64,000 bases of DNA from Paraburkholderia haematera. Lineage in GTDB: Bacteria; Pseudomonadota; Gammaproteobacteria; Burkholderiales; Burkholderiaceae. Location of the stretch: the NCBI RefSeq assembly GCF_905220975.1, contig NZ_CAJNBK010000002.1, forward strand, positions 1 through 64,000, given 5' to 3'. The translations under genes and the position numbers were made by a program. This document shows, piece by piece, positions 57,680 to 64,000 of the stretch. The notes beneath the pieces are model-generated. The model made no database searches, had not been told where the DNA came from, and saw only the letters and a list, made by a program, of their open reading frames with translations. Numbering within the stretch: position 1 is the stretch's first letter; each line of letters starts with the position of its first letter.

Positions 57680-59062
57680 ATGCGGCCTGGTCTCACGGGG
57701 ATTCGGAATACGGCGGGTCAGCGCCGGGCGCTGCGGCGCGCGGTGCCGGCGGGCAAGGGTGCAGTGCTGGCAATCGCGCTTGCGGCAATGTCCCTGACCC
57801 TGGCAGCGTGCGACTCTGGCTCGACGGCAGCGGGGGGCACGGCAACCGGTCCCGCCGCCGCCTCTAGCGTGAAAGTGACTGCCCATGAAGCCGGCCAGAC
57901 TCGCGCACAAGTCTACGAATCCGTGCGGCAGATGACAGCGGTGGGCAAGCAGTTGTTCTTCGACGCGTCGCTGTCCGGTTCGGGCAAGCTGGCCTGCGCC
58001 TCGTGCCACAGTCCCGATCACGGCTTTTCGCCGGCGAATTCGCTGTCGGTGCAGCTGGGCGGCAACGACATGCATCGCACCGGCATGCGTGCCGCGCCGA
58101 CGCTCAAGTATCTGCAATCGGTGCCGGCGTTCGCCGAGCACTATCACGAGTCCGACGACGAAGGCGACGAAAGTGTGGATGCCGGGCCGACCGGCGGTTT
58201 GACGTGGGACGGCCGGGTCGACCGCGGCTCGGACCAGGCGCGCATTCCGCTGCTGTCGTCGTTCGAAATGGGCAGCACACCGGCGAAGGTCACAGCGGCC
58301 GTGAAGGCCGCGCCGTATGCCGACGCTTTCCGCGCTGCATTCGGCGAGCATATTTTCGATAGCGACGACGCCACCTTCAAAGCCGTGCTGCAAGCGCTGG
58401 AAACGTTCGAGCAGACGCCCGAGCTTTTTTACCCGTACACCAGCAAGTACGACGCGTATCTGGCGGGCAAAGCGCAATTGACCCAGGCAGAGCTACACGG
58501 TCTGCAAGTCTTCAACGACGAAAAGAAGGGCAATTGCGCGAGCTGCCACATCAGCCAGCGCACCATGGACGGCGCGCCGCCGCAGTTCAGCGACTTCGGT
58601 CTGATTGCGATCGGTGTGCCGCGCAATCGCGCGCTGCCGGTGAATCGCGATCCGCATTTCTACGATCTCGGCGCATGCGGGCCGGAACGCACCGACCTGA
58701 AAGGCCGCGACGGATTTTGTGGCATCTTCCGCACGCCGACGCTGCGTAACGTCGCGTTGAAGAAGAGTTTCTTCCACAACGGCATCTATCATTCTCTGGA
58801 TCAGGTGCTGCGCTTTTATGCGCAACGCGACACGAATCCGGAAAAGTTTTATCCGGTCTCGAAGGGCAAAGTGCGGAAGTTCGACGATCTGCCGCAGCGT
58901 TACTGGGCCAATCTGAATACCGAGCCGCCGTTCGATCGCAAGCCGGGCGACAAGCCGACGCTCGACGAGGCTGAAATCAAGGACGTGGTCGCGTTTTTGA
59001 ATACGCTAACGGATGGATATCAAGCGGAAGACAAGCCGGGACACAGCGCGGCCGCAAATTGA
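57680..59062 (+). CDS. di-haem cytochrome c peroxidase (MauG/CcpA family)
   Basis: About 460 residues with an N-terminal signal (AVLAIALAAMSLTLAACDS, lipobox-like). Two CASCH haem-binding motifs lie near residues 113 and 293, the spacing of bacterial di-haem peroxidases. FFDASLSGSGKLACASC and GIFRTPTLRNVALKKSFFHNG are typical. It probably reduces hydrogen peroxide, or oxidises a partner, in the periplasm. Start is uncertain: ATG at 57680 gives a usable signal; the frame is open to 57584. It is divergent from the acpA-like gene. Confidence 0.9.
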   Translation: MRPGLTGIRNTAGQRRALRRAVPAGKGAVLAIALAAMSLTLAACDSGSTAAGGTATGPAAASSVKVTAHEAGQTRAQVYESVRQMTAVGKQLFFDASLSGSGKLACASCHSPDHGFSPANSLSVQLGGNDMHRTGMRAAPTLKYLQSVPAFAEHYHESDDEGDESVDAGPTGGLTWDGRVDRGSDQARIPLLSSFEMGSTPAKVTAAVKAAPYADAFRAAFGEHIFDSDDATFKAVLQALETFEQTPELFYPYTSKYDAYLAGKAQLTQAELHGLQVFNDEKKGNCASCHISQRTMDGAPPQFSDFGLIAIGVPRNRALPVNRDPHFYDLGACGPERTDLKGRDGFCGIFRTPTLRNVALKKSFFHNGIYHSLDQVLRFYAQRDTNPEKFYPVSKGKVRKFDDLPQRYWANLNTEPPFDRKPGDKPTLDEAEIKDVVAFLNTLTDGYQAEDKPGHSAAAN

Positions 59063-59125
59063 TCGCCGGGTGACGGTTGCGCGGGCAGTTGAGGCAGAAC
59101 GTGCTGCCTCAACCCCCGAGCCTGG

Positions 59126-59365
59126 TCAGTTGCCTGCGCTGGCAAGGACGTAGTAGCAGCCGGCCAGCAACAGTGCGAACGACACGAGGACGCATGCAAT
59201 GCCGACGCGTGTCAGCAGATTTGGCCAGCGTGCGCGAGGGAGCTTGTCCATTTGCACGATGCGCCGCGCAAGACCGGGATCCCGGCCGATGGCGAACGGC
59301 ACCAGCGCGACGCAAAAAAGCGCGAGCGCAACGGTGAAGGTTTCAAGAGCGAGCGGGATGTCCAT
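59126..59365 (-). CDS. small two-helix membrane protein
   Basis: A 79-residue protein with two predicted helices: LALETFTVALALFCVALVPFAIG (about 5-27) and VGIACVLVSFALLLAGCYYVLA (about 54-75), joined by a basic loop. It is convergent with the peroxidase gene. I do not recognise a family. The Shine-Dalgarno is weak, so it is a moderate call. Confidence 0.6.
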   Translation of the reverse strand: MDIPLALETFTVALALFCVALVPFAIGRDPGLARRIVQMDKLPRARWPNLLTRVGIACVLVSFALLLAGCYYVLASAGN

Positions 59366-59645
59366 GTGGCGGCGTGGGAAGCTGGGTGGGCGCTGCAGCG
59401 CAACAGATCTATCTTAAGAAGACGTTTCATAAGAAGATATGAGACTCGTCCTAATATTCTGGGCAGCTGTGGCGCCGGTCATTCCCGCCAGGCGGAAGCC
59501 GGAAGCCGCAGGCTCCCGCGGGTCGCGGCGAGCCGGCATCGAGGCGGTTAGCTTGAGGGCGACATGCTATGCTTTTGGGGTCCAGATCACGAGCCGCCCT
59601 GAGCGTGCTCGAGACAGCCGAACTACTCTTCGAGGAGAACAATTC

Positions 59646-60035
59646 ATGTCGATGCGAACCCGTGCCCTGTTTCATCTCACCGTCGGTGGCCTGCTGCTTG
59701 GTGGCGCCATCGGCGCGCAAGCGGCGAACCTCGGTTTTCTGAACGACACGCCGATGAGCTACATGAAGCAGCGCGACGTCGATTCGATCAAGACCGCCGT
59801 CACGACTGCCTTGAACGACAAGCAGGACGGCGAAAGCGCGAACTGGGTCAACGAAGGCACCGGCAACAGCATCAAGATCGACGCCACGATCACCATCGCC
59901 AGCACCGCGAAGGACGGCGAGCGCACCTGCCGCGACGTCGGCGTTGTGTTGAATGCGAAAGGGCAGTCGATGAGCTTGCGTCCGCAATTCTGCAAACAGG
60001 GCAGCGGCGACTGGCAATTGCAGAAAAAGCATTGA
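59646..60035 (+). CDS. exported protein, surface-antigen-like C-terminus
   Basis: A 129-residue protein with a signal peptide (LFHLTVGGLLLGGAIGAQA, cleavage about 27). The end RTCRDVGVVLNAKGQSMSLRPQFCKQGSGDWQLQ, with two cysteines and a final GSGDW, resembles RT0821/Lpp0805-type surface proteins, though only weakly. Probably periplasmic or outer-membrane associated. GAGGAG lies eight bases before the ATG. A hexanucleotide repeat follows the stop. Confidence 0.72.
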   Translation: MSMRTRALFHLTVGGLLLGGAIGAQAANLGFLNDTPMSYMKQRDVDSIKTAVTTALNDKQDGESANWVNEGTGNSIKIDATITIASTAKDGERTCRDVGVVLNAKGQSMSLRPQFCKQGSGDWQLQKKH

Positions 60036-60044
60036 GCGTGCGGG

Positions 60045-60068
60045 TCGGTGTCGGTGTCGGTGTCGGTG
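60045..60068. repeat. hexanucleotide repeat (TCGGTG)4
   Basis: Four perfect units of TCGGTG plus a partial unit, just after the stop of the surface-antigen-like gene. Length may vary between strains. Confidence 0.85.
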
Positions 60069-60135
60069 TGATAGCGCGCGCCGGCTTGCCGTCGGCGCAG
60101 CCTGAAGCCGTGCGTCTTTGCGGCGCGTTGCGCCG

Positions 60136-60585
60136 ATGAGCGCACGGGTCGTTTCGTGTGGCGTCGTACTGCTCGACCCGGATGGGCGGGTGCTGCTCGC
60201 CCACGCCACCGAAACGTCTCACTGGGACGTACCCAAAGGGCACGGCGAAGAGGGCGAGGCGCCTCACGTCACGGCGTTGCGCGAGATGGTCGAGGAGACC
60301 GGTATCGTGATCGAGCCTAAGCGTCTGAAGGATCTCGGACTGTTCGTCTACCGGCGCGACAAGGATTTGCATCTATTCGCGGCGCGTGCGACTGCCGACG
60401 AACTCGATCTGACTTTGTGTACCTGCACGTCGCTGTTTCCGCGCCGCTCCGATGGCACGCTGATTCCCGAAATGGACGCATACCGTTGGGCCGCGCCGGA
60501 CGAAGTCGAGCGGTACGCGAGCCGCAGTCTCACACGGCTCTTTCAGACCACGCTTTCGCTCGCGGAACTCCATCGCACGCTATAG
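60136..60585 (+). CDS. NUDIX hydrolase
   Basis: A 149-residue protein with a full Nudix box GX5EX7REUXEEXGU: GHGEEGEAPHVTALREMVEETGI at about residues 35-57, preceded by WDVPKG. It hydrolyses a nucleoside diphosphate linked to another group; the sequence after the box (DLGLFVYRRDKDLHLFAAR) does not settle the substrate. ATG at 60136 gives a natural start at the first strand; TTG at 60118 is possible. It is convergent with the solute-binding protein gene. Confidence 0.9.
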   Translation: MSARVVSCGVVLLDPDGRVLLAHATETSHWDVPKGHGEEGEAPHVTALREMVEETGIVIEPKRLKDLGLFVYRRDKDLHLFAARATADELDLTLCTCTSLFPRRSDGTLIPEMDAYRWAAPDEVERYASRSLTRLFQTTLSLAELHRTL

Positions 60586-60622
60586 CGGCGGTCGGGTTTT
60601 TCTAGCTGAAGCGACGGCGCGC

Positions 60623-61618
60623 TCAGTCGAGTGCGTGGTCGTTCGGATGCGCGAACAGCGTGCGGTTCTGTTCCGACAGCGGAAAGTTCAGATTGATGCC
60701 GTGCGGAGGGATCGGCTGCGTGAACCACTGGTTATACAGACGTTCCGCGTCGCCGGCTGTCTGGCCGCGTGCGATCACCCCGTTCACGAGCGTGCGCAGT
60801 GGCTCGTCGCCCTTGCGGAACATGCAGGCATAGACTTCATAGCCGAGCGGCGTGCCGGTCACCACGAAGTCTTCGGGGTGCGGGTCGGTCGCTTTGAAAC
60901 CGTACACGATCGGCTCGTCCATCACGAACGCCACCGCCCGGTCATCCTTGAGCGCGCTGAATGCTTCTGGATGATCGCGTGCGCTCGTGATCCGCATATT
61001 CAGGTGCTTCTCGGTGTTCAGGCGGCGCAGCAGGCGCTCGTCGGAGGTGCCCGCGGTCGTCACGACCGTCTTGCCGGCCAGATCCGGGAAATCCGTGATA
61101 CCGCTGCTCTTGCGAGCGATCATGCGTACCGCGTACTGGAAGAAACTGTTCGAAAAGGCGGCCAGGTTCTCGCGTTCCACCGTGTGCGTGGTCGAACCGC
61201 ATTCCAGATCGATCTGGTTGTTCAGCAACATCGGCGTGCGGTTCGATGAGGTCACCGTGATCTCGTTCACTTTCAGTTGCGGCAGGCCGAGCGTTTTCTT
61301 GATTTCGTCGACGATCTGCAGCGCAATGGTTTGCGAGTAACCGACCGTATGCTGGCCGTCGAAATACGAGAAGGGAATCGACGCTTGACGCACGCCGAGT
61401 ACAACCACACCGTCGTCGTGGATCTTCTTCAGTGTGCCGGTGAGTTCTTGCGCATGAGCGGGGCAGGCGAGCGACGTCGCGCCGAACGCGGTCAACGCCA
61501 GGAGTACGCAACGCATGCTTTGGGAGACGCGTGCGGCGCGGGTCATGCGTGTAGCAGGAACGGTACGCGTGTCACGCATGCCCCGTGCTCTCGACCCGCG
61601 GCGGGCTGCAATTTTCAT
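60623..61618 (-). CDS. amino-acid ABC transporter substrate-binding protein
   Basis: A 331-residue periplasmic protein of the glutamate/aspartate (GltI-like) type. Signal core LLALTAFGATSLACPAHA, then TLKKIHDDGVVVLGVRQASIPFSYFD, NNQIDLECGSTTHTVER, DLAGKTVVTTAGTSDE and YEVYACMFRKGDEPL. The ATG at 61618 has GGGAGG four bases upstream, giving an unusually long basic N-region; a shorter start at 61516 would also give a signal. No permease or ATPase genes are adjacent, so it is an orphan or works with a remote system. Confidence 0.88.
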   Translation of the reverse strand: MKIAARRGSRARGMRDTRTVPATRMTRAARVSQSMRCVLLALTAFGATSLACPAHAQELTGTLKKIHDDGVVVLGVRQASIPFSYFDGQHTVGYSQTIALQIVDEIKKTLGLPQLKVNEITVTSSNRTPMLLNNQIDLECGSTTHTVERENLAAFSNSFFQYAVRMIARKSSGITDFPDLAGKTVVTTAGTSDERLLRRLNTEKHLNMRITSARDHPEAFSALKDDRAVAFVMDEPIVYGFKATDPHPEDFVVTGTPLGYEVYACMFRKGDEPLRTLVNGVIARGQTAGDAERLYNQWFTQPIPPHGINLNFPLSEQNRTLFAHPNDHALD

Positions 61619-61760
61619 CGGTCCTCCCGGACTTGCGCGTGCACTCATGCCGCGCTGTCTTTTTCGATTGAACTTGATGCAATGAAACGGCGTGCATTCC
61701 GTTCACGAAATGCACGCCGTATTCAACGTCAGATGCGCTTCGCGCTGTAATGGCTCCAGC

Positions 61761-63470
61761 TTACGCCGGCTTGCCCCAACTGTCGCGCAAGCTGACAATA
61801 CGATTGAACACGGGTTTGCCCGGTTTCGAATCGACGCGGTCGGCGACGAAATAGCCGTGGCGCTCGAACTGATAGCGCTGTTCCGGCAACGTGTTGAGCG
61901 CGCCCGGTTCCAGGTAGGCGTTCACCACGCGCTTCGAATCCGGATTCAGCGCTTCGAGGAAGTCGCGGCCACCGGCGTCCGGCTGCGGTTCCTTGAACAG
62001 ACGGTCGTAGATGCGCACTTCGGCCGGGCACGCGCCTGCTGCGCTGACCCAGTGAATGTTGCCCTTGACCTTGTAGGTGTTCGCGCCTTCGGTGCCCGAT
62101 TTGCTGTCCGGGAAGTAGTTGCAGTGGACTGCGACGATGTTGCCGTTCTCGTCCTTATCCGCGCCAATGCACTCGATGACGTAGCCGTAGCGCAGACGCA
62201 CCTTGTTGCCCGGGAACAGGCGGAAGTAGCCCTTCGGCGGCGTTTCGGTGTAGTCCTCGCGTTCGATCCACAGTTCGCGAGAGATCGGGAACTCGCGCAC
62301 ACCCATTTCCGGATGATGCGGATGGACCGGTGCGCTGCACAGCTCGGTCAGGCCTTCCGGGAAGTTGTCGATGATCAGCTTGATCGGGTCGAGCACGGCC
62401 GCGATGCGCGGCGCCTTGTCGTCCAGATCGTCGCGCAGCGCGCCTTCGAACACGCTCATGTCGATCCATGAATCGACCTTGGTCACGCCAATGCGCTCGC
62501 AGAACAACTGGATCGCTTCCGGCGTGAAGCCGCGGCGGCGCACACCGACGATAGTCGGCATGCGCGGATCGTCCCAGCCCTCGACGTGGCCTTCAGTCAC
62601 CAGTTGCAGCAATTTGCGCTTGCTGGTGATCGCATAGGTGAGGTTCAGGCGGGAAAACTCGATTTGTTGCGGCAGCGGGCGCGTGAAGATTCCTGCCTCG
62701 GCCAGCTCGTTCAGAATCCAGTCGTACAGCGGACGGTGGTCTTCGAACTCGAGCGTGCACAGCGAATGCGTGATGTTTTCCAACGCGTCCGAGATGCAGT
62801 GCGTGTAGTCGTACATCGGGTACACGCACCACGTGTCGCCGGTGCGGTAGTGATGCGCAAAGCGGATGCGGTAGATAACCGGGTCGCGCATGTTGAAGTT
62901 CGGCGACGACATGTCGATCTTCGCGCGCAGCACGTGCTCGCCTTCCTTGAACTCACCGGCTTTCATGCGGCGGAACAGGTCGAGGTTTTCCTGCACCGAA
63001 CGTTCGCGGAAGCGCGACGGCGTGCCGACTTCGGAGGCCGAGCCGCGGTTCGCGCGCATTTCTTCGGCCGACTGGCTATCCACATACGCCTTGCCGCGTT
63101 CGATCAGCAATTCGGCGAATTCGTACAGTTTGTCGTAGTAGTCGCTGGCAAAGTAAAGCTGTTCCTTGCCGCCTTTTTCCCATTCGAAACCGAGCCAGCG
63201 CACGGAGTCGATAATCGAGTCGACGTACTCGACGCTTTCCTTTTCCGGATTCGTATCGTCGAAGCGCAGATGGCACACGCCGCCGTAGCTGCGCGCCACG
63301 CCGAAGTTCAGGCAGATGCTCTTGGCGTGACCAATGTGCAGGTAGCCGTTCGGCTCGGGCGGGAAGCGCGTTTCGACGCGCTGACCCCATTTGCCGTTAC
63401 GGTTGTCTTCGTCAATGATGTTGCGAATGAAATTGGATGCCGCTGGCGCGTCGTTGCGTTCGGTATTCAT
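61761..63470 (-). CDS. glnS: glutaminyl-tRNA synthetase
   Basis: A 569-residue class I synthetase. The HIGH motif is [10 protein letters not shown] (His45, Gly47, His48), the KMSKS-like loop is [12 protein letters not shown] and WDDPRMPTI follows. It charges tRNA-Gln. GlnS is present in beta- and gamma-proteobacteria, which otherwise use the amidotransferase route. ATG at 63470 is the conserved start; the reading to 63512 adds no similarity. Confidence 0.97.
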   Translation of the reverse strand: MNTERNDAPAASNFIRNIIDEDNRNGKWGQRVETRFPPEPNGYLHIGHAKSICLNFGVARSYGGVCHLRFDDTNPEKESVEYVDSIIDSVRWLGFEWEKGGKEQLYFASDYYDKLYEFAELLIERGKAYVDSQSAEEMRANRGSASEVGTPSRFRERSVQENLDLFRRMKAGEFKEGEHVLRAKIDMSSPNFNMRDPVIYRIRFAHHYRTGDTWCVYPMYDYTHCISDALENITHSLCTLEFEDHRPLYDWILNELAEAGIFTRPLPQQIEFSRLNLTYAITSKRKLLQLVTEGHVEGWDDPRMPTIVGVRRRGFTPEAIQLFCERIGVTKVDSWIDMSVFEGALRDDLDDKAPRIAAVLDPIKLIIDNFPEGLTELCSAPVHPHHPEMGVREFPISRELWIEREDYTETPPKGYFRLFPGNKVRLRYGYVIECIGADKDENGNIVAVHCNYFPDSKSGTEGANTYKVKGNIHWVSAAGACPAEVRIYDRLFKEPQPDAGGRDFLEALNPDSKRVVNAYLEPGALNTLPEQRYQFERHGYFVADRVDSKPGKPVFNRIVSLRDSWGKPA

Positions 63471-63953
63471 GCGAGAAGGTGAAAGTCGGTCGGGGACACG
63501 CAATGCGCCCACTTATCCGTCAATTCTACCTGACACGTTCGCTCGCGGCAGGCGAGTGCGGCGAGCAGCCAACGTTTGAGCGGTTTTTGGGGCCGGACGG
63601 GATCCTGCAAGCTGTGTTTAAGCTGCTGTAACAGGAGGTAAAACGTTTTGTTGGCGCATGCGCCGGCGACTTAGGATGCGGGCGGCGCACTCTCCACGCG
63701 CCGCGCACGGGCAGCCTGTTCGTTCATCGATTTTTCCCCCGGCGCCGCTCCTGCACCCGTGTCGCGCACGCGAGGCAGCTACGCTGCCAACCCGCGCCCC
63801 GCTCAACCTGCTTTGGGTTGCGCAGCCTGCGCTCCGTCGTGCAGCCCGCCAGCAGCGCGGCCGCTCGCGCAGGCCGCCTCACCCATTGGGCCGTGTTGCA
63901 CGGACGCTTTCCGTTCCTGCAACATGGTGCCGTTAGTTCCCGGAGTTTCTCGG
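63471..63953. other. 483-nt intergenic region upstream of right-edge ORF
   Basis: No gene is seen. Notable are a 12-bp palindrome GGCGCATGCGCC (63653-63664), an AGGAGG without a following gene (63633-63638) and a stem TGTTGCA/TGCAACA (63894-63924) with an inner CGGA/TCCG just before the right-edge ORF. Confidence 0.4.
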
Positions 63954-64000
63954 ATGTCCGTCCCGTCGCATGACGCGCCTCGCGCGCCCTTCGCTTCTTC
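63954..64000 (+). CDS. possible N-terminus of a gene cut by the window edge
   Basis: An ATG with GGAG eight bases upstream opens a frame to the window end, beginning MSVPSHDAPRAPFAS. Only 15 codons are visible, so no function can be given. Confidence 0.3.
   Translation, partial: MSVPSHDAPRAPFAS

Noticed and set aside
63633..63936. Gene starting after AGGAGG at 63633
   Set aside because: The nearest in-frame start is 19 nt away and the 92-codon frame is Arg/Pro/Ala-rich without protein pattern.

Overview
The window is GC-rich, densely coded chromosomal DNA of a beta-proteobacterium. Protein families and gene order (carA-carB-greA-yhbY-rlmE-ftsH-folP-glmM, then pstSCAB-phoUBR, ppk and ppx) point to Burkholderia/Paraburkholderia, probably the main chromosome. 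That assignment is inference from gene content, not a database match. No insertion sequence, prophage, integrase, CRISPR array or rRNA operon is visible, and most of the window is core genome.

Layout. 1-480: two identical tRNA-Gly(GCC) genes and tRNA-Cys(GCA). 0.5-4.5 kb: a small membrane protein, a TraB/GumN-like protein, an ElaA-type acetyltransferase, and a minus-strand copper-delivery trio for cytochrome oxidase (SCO, PCuAC, CtaG). 4.8-7.1 kb: trehalose synthesis (otsB-otsA). 7.2-14.6 kb: two single-chain ABC exporters on the minus strand around a GT4 glycosyltransferase and two membrane proteins. 15-20 kb: tRNA-Val, dnaQ, rnhA and a methyltransferase on the minus strand, facing gloB and mltD. 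20-33.5 kb: an MFS transporter, carA, carB, greA, a small membrane protein, yhbY (minus), rlmE, ftsH, folP and glmM.

33.5-44.8 kb is a compact phosphate regulon. pstS-pstC-pstA-pstB-phoU-phoB-phoR run in one direction, ppk converges on phoR, and ppx diverges from ppk. PhoB-box-like 11-bp repeats precede both pstS and ppk, so uptake, signalling and polyphosphate storage are probably controlled together.

44.9-53.3 kb is more accessory: an OlsB-like acyltransferase, sixA ending in a 15-bp tandem repeat, tRNA-Pro, a His-rich 57-residue membrane protein, a small lipoprotein, a MATE exporter, a DUF2288 protein, a pentapeptide-repeat protein, an AT-rich non-coding island with a candidate small RNA, a lipoprotein, a LysM/degenerate LytM protein and an aldose epimerase-like protein. 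53.5-64 kb: a 28-residue membrane peptide, uppP, tRNA-Arg(TCT), a DUF427 protein, a divergent pair of an AcpA-type phosphoesterase and a di-haem cytochrome c peroxidase, small exported and membrane proteins, a NUDIX hydrolase, a solute-binding protein, glnS and the first codons of one more possible gene.

The least explained signals are the candidate small RNA at about 50.8 kb and its AT-rich flank, the two very small membrane proteins at 47.0 and 53.5 kb, the structured element between carB and greA, and the palindrome inside the promoter between the phosphoesterase and peroxidase genes. No clear new multi-gene defence or mobile system was found.
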